DNA from: Nocardia rhamnosiphila NBRC 108938
GTDB taxonomy: Bacteria; Actinomycetota; Actinomycetes; Mycobacteriales; Mycobacteriaceae
Direction: 5' to 3'
Assembly (NCBI RefSeq): GCF_000720425.1
Contig: NZ_JOAJ01000005.1
Coordinates: 558,001 to 622,000 of the forward strand
Length of the DNA stretch: 64,000 bases
Positions 36,392-44,285 of the stretch are shown here, one piece after another. Made by a program: the position numbers and the translations under genes. Under the pieces are notes generated by a model. The model was not told the DNA's origin. It ran no database searches and worked only from the letters and a program-made list of their open reading frames with translations. Within the stretch, counting starts at the first letter, position 1. Each line of letters begins with the position of its first letter.

Positions 36392-36430
36392 CTTCCCGGG
36401 GACGACCGCGGTCTCGCCGTTCCCGGGAAG
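36392..36430 (+). terminator. 9-bp hairpin after purE
   Basis: CTTCCCGGG (36392-36400) pairs with CCCGGGAAG (36422-36430) across a 21-nt loop, 6 bases after the purE stop. No U-tract follows. Confidence 0.4.
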
Positions 36431-36450
36431 CGCCCTACATTTGCTCGGCC

Positions 36451-36456
36451 TACGAT
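36451..36456 (+). promoter_or_regulatory. -10 element of a leaderless promoter for the P450 gene
   Basis: TACGAT is followed by 7 nt and GTG 36464. Confidence 0.45.
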
Positions 36457-36463
36457 CCTGACG

Positions 36464-37744
36464 GTGTACAGGGTCGACAATCAGGCGGTTCCCATGGCGG
36501 AGTTCCCGTTCGCCGAGGTGACCGCGAACGAGATGTCCTTCGCCGAGCGCGACGAGGGCTACCGCCGGTTGCACGAATGGCCGCGGCGCTCCTACGCGCA
36601 CCGGTCGGGACTACGGATGATCTGGAAGTACGACGATGTCCGCGAGGTTCTGGCTGCCGGGAAGGCGGAGATATCCCGGGACAACTCGCTGGAGCCGTTG
36701 GTCGGGTATCCGCGCGTCGCCGCGACGCCGCGAGCGCTTCCGCATCTGTTCCGGCATCTGATCCCATTGCCCGCGAAAGCGACCGCCGATCTGGCCGACG
36801 AACCCCTGCACGACCGGGTGTGGAACACCATGGCCGGTCCGGCCGGGCACTTCACGATCCGGGCCGCGGACAGGCCGCAGCACCTCGCGGCGATGACCGA
36901 GCATTTCCACGCCGCCCTCGCCGCGACGGCGCCGTTCGGGGCAACGCTGGATGTGACCGCGCTGTCCATCGCGTACGCCACCAGGGTGACCGGTTCCGCG
37001 GTGGGACTGCCGCCCGAAATGTGGCCGCGGGTCGCGGTGTGGAGTGGCGCCCAGTCGGGATTGCTGGGCCGATCGATGCGCGGCGGGGAACTGGCCGGCG
37101 CGGTGGCGGCGCTCGGGCAGTTGTTCACCGTGAGCGGGCGTGCCGTCGACTACGGTCTGCGCAGCGACACGGCCGGTTTCGCGACCCGCCTGCGCGATGC
37201 GGGGATCCCGCGCCGGGTGGCGGTTTCGGCGGTGGCGAATTCGCTGGCGGCCGGGGTGCATACGGTGAGCGGCAGTATCCAGCAGGGTGTTCAGCGACTA
37301 CTGCACGACCCGGATCGGGAATGGTGGCGGCTGCTGGCCGAACCCCGGACCGCGGCCGATGTGGCGGTCGAAGTGCTGCGGCTGGACCCGGGACTGGTGG
37401 CCTGGAAGCGGCGTATCCGGCGCCCGGTCGTGTTGACCAGTGGGACCGAGTTGCCCGCGGGACCGGTGCTGGTCATGTTCGCGGCCGCCAACCGCGATCC
37501 CGCGGCCTTCCCGGACCACGGGAGCCTGCGGCGGGGTGGAAAACTACCGCTGACCTTCGGGTTCGGTGCACACATCTGCCCGGGTAAGCAACTCGCGACG
37601 CTCGCGGTGGAGGTGTTCCTGCACCAGCTGTACCTGCTCGCCCCGCAGGCCCGGTCCGTCGAGAGCGGACCACCCCCACCGCGCGGCGCGGACCTGCTGT
37701 TCAGCGGAGCCGACCTCCATATCGCGCTCGACGGACGACGCTGA
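36464..37744 (+). CDS. cytochrome P450
   Basis: This 426-residue protein has the haem-binding loop LTFGFGAHICPGKQLA with the axial Cys near residue 380, the ExxR motif in EVLRLDPGLVAWKRR, and an I-helix oxygen-binding segment SLAAGVHTVSGSI. No membrane helix is seen, so it is a soluble bacterial P450 needing a ferredoxin partner, none of which is adjacent. The substrate cannot be told. The start GTG 36464 is supported by the leaderless layout; an ATG at 36494 (MAEFPFAE) is an alternative. It lies between purE and a TetR gene. Confidence 0.92.
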   Translation: MYRVDNQAVPMAEFPFAEVTANEMSFAERDEGYRRLHEWPRRSYAHRSGLRMIWKYDDVREVLAAGKAEISRDNSLEPLVGYPRVAATPRALPHLFRHLIPLPAKATADLADEPLHDRVWNTMAGPAGHFTIRAADRPQHLAAMTEHFHAALAATAPFGATLDVTALSIAYATRVTGSAVGLPPEMWPRVAVWSGAQSGLLGRSMRGGELAGAVAALGQLFTVSGRAVDYGLRSDTAGFATRLRDAGIPRRVAVSAVANSLAAGVHTVSGSIQQGVQRLLHDPDREWWRLLAEPRTAADVAVEVLRLDPGLVAWKRRIRRPVVLTSGTELPAGPVLVMFAAANRDPAAFPDHGSLRRGGKLPLTFGFGAHICPGKQLATLAVEVFLHQLYLLAPQARSVESGPPPPRGADLLFSGADLHIALDGRR

Positions 37745-37765
37745 GGGCAGCGCGGCCCCGCTCGC

Positions 37766-37771
37766 TACGGT
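37766..37771 (+). promoter_or_regulatory. -10 element of a leaderless promoter for the TetR gene
   Basis: TACGGT is followed by 6 nt and the ATG at 37778. Confidence 0.5.
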
Positions 37772-37777
37772 GTCGCC

Positions 37778-38482
37778 ATGGACAACGAGGAAACCGCCCG
37801 CCGAGTCGGCGGCGCCGAGCTCGTCCGTTTCCGGCTCGGTGTCGTGGACGAGGCGTTGCGTTTGTTCGCCGATCAGGGCTACGAGGCGACCTCGGTGGAC
37901 GAGATCGCCGAGGCCGCCGGGATATCGCGTCGTACGTTTTTCCGGCAGTTCCGGTCCAAGGAAGATGTGATCTTCGCCGACCACGAGGCCCAGCTGGCCG
38001 CTGCGCAGGAATACCTGCAGCAGGCGCAGCTCGACCCGTGGGACGCGGTCTGCGAGGCGGCGGTCGGGGTGTTCGAACGGTTCACCCGGTGGCGCGATAT
38101 CGCCGAGCGGCGGTACCGGGTGGTGCGCCGGGTCCCGGCGCTGCGGGACCGGGAGATCGTGACCGTCTTCCGCTACGAGCGTCTGTTCACCGATTACCTG
38201 CGTGAGCGGCTGCCCGATTCCCCCGACCTGGCGCGCGTGCAGTTCGCGGCCGCGGTGACCGCCACCCACAACTATCTGCTGCGCCGGATGATCCGCGGTG
38301 AATCGGCGGCGGGCCCGGGTGATCTGCGGACCGCGCTCGGCGAGATCCCCCGTGGTGGCCGGCGCCCGGGCGGTGAGGACGATCTCGTGCTCGCCGTGTT
38401 CCGCCGGGACCTGCCCGTACGGCATGTCGCCGAACTGCTGCGGCAGCGGCTGGGTAGTTTGGCAGAAGCGCCGGCCGATTGA
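37778..38482 (+). CDS. TetR-family transcriptional regulator
   Basis: This 234-residue regulator has an N-terminal helix-turn-helix (ALRLFADQGYEATSVDEIAE, then AAGISRRTFFRQFRSKEDVI) and an all-helical ligand domain with a hydrophobic C-terminal part. It ends 117 bases before fadE25 on the same strand. A direct repeat of a TetR-like operator half overlaps its stop codon and lies upstream of fadE25, so it probably regulates fadE25 in response to an acyl-CoA or fatty acid. That link is inferred. Confidence 0.9.
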   Translation: MDNEETARRVGGAELVRFRLGVVDEALRLFADQGYEATSVDEIAEAAGISRRTFFRQFRSKEDVIFADHEAQLAAAQEYLQQAQLDPWDAVCEAAVGVFERFTRWRDIAERRYRVVRRVPALRDREIVTVFRYERLFTDYLRERLPDSPDLARVQFAAAVTATHNYLLRRMIRGESAAGPGDLRTALGEIPRGGRRPGGEDDLVLAVFRRDLPVRHVAELLRQRLGSLAEAPAD

Positions 38483-38559
38483 CACCGAGTGCCATAACGC
38501 GACGCCCGAGCCCGGGTGAGCGCACGGTATACTGGGCGGAGGTCTTGACACTGAGTGCC
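38479..38559 (+). promoter_or_regulatory. pair of TTGACACYGAGTGCC repeats upstream of fadE25
   Basis: TTGACACCGAGTGCC (38479-38493) and TTGACACTGAGTGCC (38545-38559) differ at one base and are offset by 66 bp. Each is an imperfect dyad (ACACT-G-AGTGC in the second). TATACT (38528-38533) lies between them as a possible -10. Confidence 0.55.
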
Positions 38560-38599
38560 GATTATCGGCGCTACCCCGTACGCAACAGGAGTGAACCCA

Positions 38600-39760
38600 A
38601 TGGCGGGAAACCCGGATTTCGATCTGTTCAAGCTGGCGGACTTCCACGATGAGCTGCGTTCGGCCATCCGCGCCCTGTGCGAGAAGGAAATCGCCCCGTA
38701 CGCCAAGGACGTCGACGAGCACGCCCGGTTCCCCGAGGAAGCCCTCTCCGCGCTCAACGCCGCCGGCTTCAACGCCGTGCACGTCCCCGAGGTCTACGGC
38801 GGCCAGGGCGCCGATTCCGTGGCCACCTGCATCGTCATCGAAGAGGTCGCCCGCGTCTGCGGGTCCTCCTCGCTGATCCCGGCCGTGAACAAGCTCGGCA
38901 CCATGGGCATGATCCTCAATGGCTCCGAGGAACTCAAGCAGAAGGTGCTCGCCGATATCGTCGACGGCGAAATGGCCTCCTACGCGCTGTCCGAGCGGGA
39001 AGCCGGCTCGGATGCGGGCAGTATGCGCACCCGCGCCCGCCAGGAGGGCGACGACTGGATCATCAACGGGTCCAAGTGCTGGATCACCAACGGCGGCAAA
39101 TCCTCCTGGTACACCGTCATGGCCGTCACCGACCCCGACAAGGGCGCCAACGGTATCTCCGCGTTCCTGGTGCACAAGGACGACGAAGGCTTTGTCGTGG
39201 GCCCGCTCGAGCACAAGCTCGGCATCAAGGGTTCCCCGACCGCCGAACTGTACTTCGAGAACTGCCGGGTCCCCGGCGACCGCATCGTCGGCGAACCGGG
39301 CACCGGCTTCAAAACCGCGCTGCAGACCCTCGATCACACCCGCCCCACCATCGGCGCGCAGGCGGTCGGCCTGGCCCAGGGCGCCCTGGACGCCGCGCTG
39401 GCCTACACCAAGGACCGCAAACAGTTCGGCAAGTCCATCGCCGACTTCCAGAACACCCAGTTCATGCTGGCCGATATGGCGATGAAGATCGAAGCCGCCC
39501 GGCTGATGGTCTACACCTCCGCCGCCCGCGCCGAGCGCGGCGAACCGAACCTCGGTTTCATCTCCGCCGCCGCCAAATGCTTCGCCTCGGATGTGGCCAT
39601 GGAAGTGACCACGAACGCGGTACAGCTGTTCGGCGGGGCCGGCTACACCACCGATTTCCCGGTGGAACGCATGATGCGCGACGCCAAGATCACCCAGATC
39701 TACGAGGGCACCAACCAAATTCAGCGGGTGGTCATGTCCCGCGCCCTGCTCAAGGGGTAA
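38600..39760 (+). CDS. fadE25: acyl-CoA dehydrogenase
   Basis: FadE25 catalyses the first, FAD-dependent step of fatty-acid beta-oxidation. The 386-residue protein has the acyl-CoA dehydrogenase signatures YALSEREAGSDAGSM and QLFGGAGYTTDFPVERMMRD, and the catalytic Glu in IYEGTNQIQRVVM. ATG 38600 follows AGGAG (38587-38591). It is the last gene of the order shared with mycobacteria (Rv3274c). Downstream synteny is lost and gene remnants begin. Confidence 0.95.
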   Translation: MAGNPDFDLFKLADFHDELRSAIRALCEKEIAPYAKDVDEHARFPEEALSALNAAGFNAVHVPEVYGGQGADSVATCIVIEEVARVCGSSSLIPAVNKLGTMGMILNGSEELKQKVLADIVDGEMASYALSEREAGSDAGSMRTRARQEGDDWIINGSKCWITNGGKSSWYTVMAVTDPDKGANGISAFLVHKDDEGFVVGPLEHKLGIKGSPTAELYFENCRVPGDRIVGEPGTGFKTALQTLDHTRPTIGAQAVGLAQGALDAALAYTKDRKQFGKSIADFQNTQFMLADMAMKIEAARLMVYTSAARAERGEPNLGFISAAAKCFASDVAMEVTTNAVQLFGGAGYTTDFPVERMMRDAKITQIYEGTNQIQRVVMSRALLKG

Positions 39761-39840
39761 CTCTCCGGATCACGGCTTTCGGATGGCGGCCTGGGATTCA
39801 CGCTCGGGCCGCCGCCGGGCCGTCGGACGGTCCAGGCGAG

Positions 39841-39975
39841 GAGAGCTCCGCCGAGGATCGTTTGGTCACGGTCGACTGCGGGATTGTCGTGCTCGATGGG
39901 GCGACCTCGCACGATCCTGAATATCCGTCTGCGCGTACAGGTATAGCCGTCGTCCGCCCCGGTGCGAGCGAGTGA
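39841..39975 (+). pseudogene. remnant of a PP2C-like phosphatase N-terminus
   Basis: One frame reads SSAEDRLVTVDCGIVVLDGA followed by TSHDPEYPSARTGI, then runs out of likeness and stops at 39975. The S-E-D-R...VVLDGAT-DP pattern is the N-terminal strand of a family of actinobacterial PP2C-like proteins as I recall them. No start codon lies in frame near it and no continuation is found, so it looks like a leftover fragment. Similarity is from memory and short. Confidence 0.35.
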
Positions 39976-40048
39976 ACACGGCCCGGTTCAGCGGCCGGCC
40001 GGCACTCCCCGCCGACGGCACATAGCGGGGAGCGAAGGATTTCGTCGG

Positions 40049-40054
40049 TACGCT
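40049..40054 (+). promoter_or_regulatory. -10 element of a leaderless promoter for the small membrane protein
   Basis: TACGCT is followed by 7 nt and ATG 40062. Confidence 0.45.
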
Positions 40055-40061
40055 CGTGGGC

Positions 40062-40367
40062 ATGGGCGGGGACCTGTTACTACTGATCGCCACCATCGGC
40101 CCGTTGGTGCTGTTCGGGTGGGCGGCTGTCCGGGCGAAGCACCACGGCCTCGGGGGGTCGTTCGCCGGGCCGTTTCAGGAGATGTTCGATCCCGGCGCGG
40201 CGCGGGCACAGATCGTTCTCGAGGAGAGGGCGGAACTGCCGGATCCGGGGGACTCCGGCGACCCGGATGACGACGATGCGCCGAACACAGCGGTGTATGA
40301 GGGTGGGCGGTTCTACATCAACGCTGATAAGGCTCGGCGGCGCGGAAACGGCGGGACCACCGGGTGA
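40062..40367 (+). CDS. small membrane protein, possibly DUF6191-like
   Basis: This 101-residue protein starts with one membrane helix (GDLLLLIATIGPLVLFGWAA), then GPFQEMFDPGAARAQIVLEE, an acidic Asp-rich linker, and a short conserved-looking tail. The arrangement helix, FxExFxPG, E-E-R, acidic DDDD, resembles small actinobacterial proteins annotated DUF6191, from memory. The function is unknown. It lies in the decayed region after fadE25 and seems intact. Confidence 0.55.
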   Translation: MGGDLLLLIATIGPLVLFGWAAVRAKHHGLGGSFAGPFQEMFDPGAARAQIVLEERAELPDPGDSGDPDDDDAPNTAVYEGGRFYINADKARRRGNGGTTG

Positions 40368-40479
40368 GCTCGGTGAGCACCTGCCTGGCCACCCAGGGGA
40401 GGCAGGCGGGGAAGCCGCCCGTGTATGCGCAGGATATCGGGGGGTCCGGGCGGCGATCGCCGACCCTTGTGACCCGTCG

Positions 40480-41059
40480 CAACGGCCTGTCGACCTGGCA
40501 ATCGGCACTGGCACCATCCGTCGCGATCCGGATACAGGCGGTAAATCGCTCCTGCTGCATTGGCGAGACCCTCGTAAGGTCGGTCATGCAGGCGGGATCT
40601 ACCAGGTCGTTTCGATGGGGATCTTTCAACCTTTCGGCTACGCCGAGTGGAACATCGGCGACGTTTTCTCGCTGTGGCGCAGTATGCTTCGTGAGTTCGC
40701 CGAAGAGTTGGGTGGCGCCGGCGAAGACCACGGTAGCGAAATCGCTCCGATCGCCTATGAGACCTAGGAGTTCGTGGCACGCTTCGACAGGTCCCGGCGG
40801 GACGGTTCCGTAGCGGTGTACTGCCTCGGCCTCGGCGTCGAGCCGCTGAGCTTCGCGACCGATCTCCTTACCGCCGTCATCATCGACGCACCGGTTTTCG
40901 ACGACCTCTTCGGTAATGCGCTGGGCAGCAACGCCGAGGGATGCATCCTCGAATGACAGCCGGTTCACTGCGGAGCTTGTGCAGAGCGTCGTCACCGGGC
41001 ACCCGGTGCAGGCCGCCGGAATTGCCGCGCTGCGGCGGGCAGTCTCGCTGTTGGGCTGA
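40480..41059 (+). pseudogene. decayed HTH/NUDIX-like actinobacterial regulator
   Basis: Three consecutive coding pieces resemble the C-terminal part of a large family of actinobacterial regulators: TGGKSLLLHWRDPRKVGHAG with FSLWRSMLREFAEELGG, then VAVYCLGLGVEPLSFATDLL with NALGSNAEGCILE, then RFTAELVQSVVTGHPVQAAG ending SLLG. An in-frame TAG at 40765-40767 interrupts the first two, and a frameshift near 40950 separates the third, which stops at 41059. The N-terminal HTH is not recognisable, partly because the previous gene occupies the space. It is clearly broken. Confidence 0.7.
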
Positions 41060-41064
41060 CCGGT

Positions 41065-41091
41065 ACAACTGCCTGTGCAGCAGGCAGTTGT
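41065..41091. terminator. 11-bp perfect hairpin between convergent units
   Basis: ACAACTGCCTG (41065-41075) and CAGGCAGTTGT (41081-41091) flank a 5-nt loop, 6 bases after the pseudogene stop and before the end of the convergent Stealth-like gene. Probably a bidirectional terminator. Confidence 0.5.
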
Positions 41092-41180
41092 CAGCCTCGA
41101 TATTTCGTGCGTTCAGCTGAACAGGAGGTCGCCTCTGGTAGGTGATCGGTTTGTAAGCTCGTCGTTCGCACAGGCCGTAG

Positions 41181-42257
41181 TCAAGAAACCGGCACGCTGC
41201 TGGTATCGATGACGGCGCTGGTGGGGGTCGCGGGGGTTTCGTGCCGTTCGTAGCGGCACGGGCGTGGAAATCGCTCGGCGAGGAAGCGTTGCAGGTCCGG
41301 GCCGAACGCCGGGTCGTCGAAGTTGAGGAACCTCGCGTCTGCCGCGCAGGCAAGGGAGACGACCTCGTCGTATGCCGGGGGTTTGCCGTGGAAGCCCACC
41401 CGGCTGCCCTCCGTTTTGAGATGCACCAGCGGTCGCGGGTGGTGCTTCTGGATGTGGCTCAGAATGGCGGTGATGCCCATCGGGCCCTGCCAGCGGTCCT
41501 CGGTGACGAAATCCCGTAGATCGCGATAGGCGTCCAGCACCCACTGCTTCCGGAACCAGGTCGGCGCGTGCGTTTCATAGTTGAGCGTACCGTAGCCGAG
41601 GCGTTTGAGCAGGTCATGCGTCCGCCACAGGCTGTCCATCCACAGGCCCTTGCCACGACTGTTGAGGGTCGCCAGATCCTGCAGATAGCGGTTCCGCTGG
41701 GCCTCGTCGGGCGTGAGATCACGGAGCAGAATGAAGTCGTCGCTGAAGAAGATGTATTCCTCGTCCAGTTCCGGCAGCAGGGCCGTGAGATAGAACAACA
41801 GGAACCAATTCGTGACGGGCGTTCTGTAGGGGCCGATCCAGGCGATCGCCTCGTGTGGAACATGGAAGATTCCGCTCTCCGGACCCGCCAGCCATTCCGG
41901 CCGATCGCCGAACACCACCACCCGCCTCACCCACGGCATGTAACGTTCGACGCTCCGCAGCGAATACCTCAGTTCGAGGTCGCCGCATGGACTGTGTTTG
42001 AGGAAATAAAGAACATCCACCGCCTGGACTTTACTTTCGGAGGAGGGCGAAGGGCAGGGCTCAGTCGGAGTCGTGAACCGAGGATGGCCGAGGCTATTCG
42101 ACAGGTGTGGCATTCGGGTCCCAGGAGACTCCGGTCGCGCTTGCCGCGTCACCGACGGGCTGCTCGGCGGAATCACAGGGGGTTTCGCCCGCGTTATCAG
42201 CGGTGGTCGCGCGGTCCCGGGAGTTTCGCCGGAGGCGCTGTTGACGAACCCTGCCAT
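41181..42257 (-). CDS. Stealth-like sugar-phosphate transferase
   Basis: This 358-residue protein has the core of Stealth-family capsular polysaccharide phosphotransferases: LELRYSLRSVERYMPWVRRV (CR1/CR2-like), then PELDEEYIFFSDDFILLRDL with the conserved Asp pair, and THAPTWFRKQWVLDAYRDL. The first about 60 residues are Pro/Ser-rich and variable. ATG 42257 is supported by GGGAGGAAG; the longer open frame upstream has no such site. Family members transfer hexose-1-phosphate to sugars in cell-surface glycans and some aid immune evasion. It is flanked by gene remnants on both sides, so it was probably acquired horizontally. Confidence 0.72.
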   Translation of the reverse strand: MAGFVNSASGETPGTARPPLITRAKPPVIPPSSPSVTRQARPESPGTRMPHLSNSLGHPRFTTPTEPCPSPSSESKVQAVDVLYFLKHSPCGDLELRYSLRSVERYMPWVRRVVVFGDRPEWLAGPESGIFHVPHEAIAWIGPYRTPVTNWFLLFYLTALLPELDEEYIFFSDDFILLRDLTPDEAQRNRYLQDLATLNSRGKGLWMDSLWRTHDLLKRLGYGTLNYETHAPTWFRKQWVLDAYRDLRDFVTEDRWQGPMGITAILSHIQKHHPRPLVHLKTEGSRVGFHGKPPAYDEVVSLACAADARFLNFDDPAFGPDLQRFLAERFPRPCRYERHETPATPTSAVIDTSSVPVS

Positions 42258-42893
42258 ACGTCGACTTCCTCCCTGAAATGCTCCCTGCGAATGCGTTTCG
42301 TTCTCTTCAGTGGCAAGCGCGGAGAATTGGGGGCATGCCCACGCGAGCAGCGAAGGCAGAAGGGGTGAACCCGTCCCATGGCACCCGGACCGACCGTCGA
42401 GACCGAACAGCTCATAGCACTGACCGTGGTGGTGGGCCGGCCATAGCCAGCGGTGCAGTCCTCGAGAAGGTTGTGTCGCCACCACCGCTCACCCTGGTTC
42501 CCGACTCGACGAGAAGTTCGGCGAGCGGTCGCGGCTGGTGGATGTCGACGGGAGCGGTCACGGCGTGTACCTCCTCGGCAAGAACCCCTGCGCGTTCGAT
42601 ATCGCGACGAATTACCTGGTCGCCGGCACCATGCCCGAAAAGGATCCGACCTGTGGGAGCGTCCCGGCCGATGGGTGGGAAAGCCGCGGCTCCGGTCATC
42701 GGCCCGGAGTGCAGCCCCGGCGGCCGAAGCATTGCCGGTAATCCCGGCGGCTCTGCCGGCCGCTTGCGACGCGCTCCGGGATTTGCCGACGCCGGGCGGT
42801 AGCGCCGGGCACGATACCCTTCGTGCTACCGCGATGCGGAAACGTCGTGACCACCGGTGATCCCACGCGACGGGCAGCCGAGCCGGTGGCAGT
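42258..42893. other. 636-base region without intact genes
   Basis: The only coding signal is the alpha/beta hydrolase remnant at 42478-42741. The rest shows neither a ribosome site nor a convincing frame. Confidence 0.5.
42478..42741 (+). pseudogene. C-terminal remnant of an alpha/beta hydrolase
   Basis: One frame gives HPGSRLDEKFGERSRLVDVD, GSGHGVYLLGKNPCAFDIAT and NYLVAGTMPEKDPTCGS. This is the catalytic-His strand (SGHG) and the conserved PC..., YL..G..P..D..C tail of secreted TAP-type alpha/beta hydrolases. The nucleophile Ser and Asp parts are absent, and no start is available. It is a leftover of a deleted gene. Confidence 0.55.
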
Positions 42894-43721
42894 TCAGGCT
42901 CGCGCGGCCAGGAGATCCGCGGTGAACCGTGCGAGGCGGCGGGCGTTGCCGGGATCGAGTGAGGGGAGCGAGAGGTCCAGGATGCGGCCGCGGTCCACGG
43001 CGGTGAGCGGTTCCGCGGGCGGGTTGTCGATGAAATCGTGTAATGGGCGGATCGATTCGCGCACCGGGCGTGCGGCGACCGCGGCGAGGGAACGGATCGC
43101 GGTGCGGGTGAGGAAGCCGAGCGGGGAGAGATCGCCGCTCCTGGTGAAACCCGGGTGGTAGAGGACGACCCTTATCTTGTCGCCGTGCTCTTCGGCAAAC
43201 GACACACCGAGCAGGTCGTTGGCCCGCCCGGCCTGCAGCTGGGCGCCGACCACGCTGTAGCCGCGAGTCAGGTGGGGATCGTCCCAGTGGACCGCGCCCT
43301 TCTGCACACCGACACCGGCGATATTGACGATCACCGGTCGCGGGGCGCGCGCCAGCAGTGGAACCAGCTCGTGCGAGAGCAGATACCGGCTGAGGTAATA
43401 CAGCGCGAAGGTGCGCTCGAAACCCTCGGCGGTCTGGACGCGTGTCCGTGAGGTGCGGTTGGCGAAGAGTAGGAGCGCGTCCAGAGTGTCGTAGGCCGCG
43501 CCGATTTCGCCGACCACCCGCTCCACCTCCGCGACGGAACTCAGGTCGGCGCGGACGAAGTGGAGGCGGTCCGCGTCCGCCCCGGCCGCGACGGTGAGTT
43601 GCCCGCCTTTGGCCGGGCTGCTGCCGATCGCCACGACCCGGTCGCCTCGGGCGAGGCGTTCCAGGGCGATCGCGCGACCCATACCGTCCGTGCCGCCGCT
43701 GATAAGAATGGTTCTGGACAT
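42894..43721 (-). CDS. SDR-fold protein lacking the catalytic triad
   Basis: This 275-residue protein has the Rossmann start ILISGGTDGMGRAIALERLA (the TGxxxGxG variant) and NAD(P)-binding features, with HFVRADLSSVAEVE. The usual active site is missing: NNAG is replaced by FANRT, the catalytic Ser region reads VNIAGVGVQ, and the YxxxK stretch reads GAQLQAGRANDLLG with neither Tyr nor Lys. It may bind a nucleotide without dehydrogenase activity or use another mechanism. GGAGG sits 4 nt before ATG 43721. It is divergent from an HxlR regulator gene, so it is probably its target. Confidence 0.8.
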   Translation of the reverse strand: MSRTILISGGTDGMGRAIALERLARGDRVVAIGSSPAKGGQLTVAAGADADRLHFVRADLSSVAEVERVVGEIGAAYDTLDALLLFANRTSRTRVQTAEGFERTFALYYLSRYLLSHELVPLLARAPRPVIVNIAGVGVQKGAVHWDDPHLTRGYSVVGAQLQAGRANDLLGVSFAEEHGDKIRVVLYHPGFTRSGDLSPLGFLTRTAIRSLAAVAARPVRESIRPLHDFIDNPPAEPLTAVDRGRILDLSLPSLDPGNARRLARFTADLLAARA

Positions 43722-43792
43722 CACACCTCCATGGACCCGACTGCTGTACTCATCCTCGGCAGCGGCCACCGGAAGCGAAAGAAGGCACTTTT

Positions 43793-44227
43793 ATGTCCAG
43801 TACGCACACGGATGTGCCCTCCATCGCCGCCGCCGCACTTCCCACGCCGGTGCCGGTGGCGGAGTACGAGGCCTGCCCGGTGTCGGGGCTGATGGGTCGT
43901 ATCGGCGACAAATGGGTTCTGCTGGTGATCGCGCTGCTGGCCGAACGCCGCCACCGCTACAACGAACTGCACCGCTCGATCGAGGGCATCAGCCAGCGCA
44001 TGCTGACCCGGACCCTGCGCGCGCTCGAGGACGACGGGCTCATCGATCGCGTGGTGTACCCGACGGTTCCGCCGGCCGTGGAATACGGGCTCACTCCGCT
44101 GGGGGAAACGCTGCTGGTCCCCCTTTCGGCGCTGGCCGATTGGGCGGTGGACCATGCCGTCGATATCACCGCCGCGCGCTCGGACCGGACCGGAGGTCGT
44201 ATGGCGGGTACGTCCGGGAAAGCGTGA
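43793..44227 (+). CDS. HxlR-family transcriptional regulator
   Basis: This 144-residue winged-helix regulator has the HxlR pattern CPVSGLMGRIGDKWVLLVIA, LHRSIEGISQRMLTRTLRAL and GLIDRVVYPTVPPAVEYGLT. The single Cys near residue 28 is the usual redox- or electrophile-sensing residue of this family. AGAAGG precedes the ATG. It is divergent from the SDR gene (71 bp between starts) and convergent with the broken old yellow enzyme; a 7-bp hairpin (44254-44278) lies between the ends. Confidence 0.88.
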   Translation: MSSTHTDVPSIAAAALPTPVPVAEYEACPVSGLMGRIGDKWVLLVIALLAERRHRYNELHRSIEGISQRMLTRTLRALEDDGLIDRVVYPTVPPAVEYGLTPLGETLLVPLSALADWAVDHAVDITAARSDRTGGRMAGTSGKA

Positions 44228-44285
44228 TCGGCGACCGGTCCGGCCCGATCCGCGGCGGCCCGGGTCCGCTCGGCCGCCTCCGGGA

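Larger units (their letters stand above)
39761..40061. other. 301-base gap after fadE25 with a coding remnant
   Basis: Apart from the remnant at 39841-39975 and a weak 7-bp hairpin near 39785-39813 (GGCGGCC with GGCCGCC) I see no gene. The -10 hexamer of the next small gene is at 40049. Confidence 0.5.

Noticed and set aside
37544..39718. 724-residue open frame antisense to P450, TetR and fadE25
   Set aside because: It is a shadow of three real genes.
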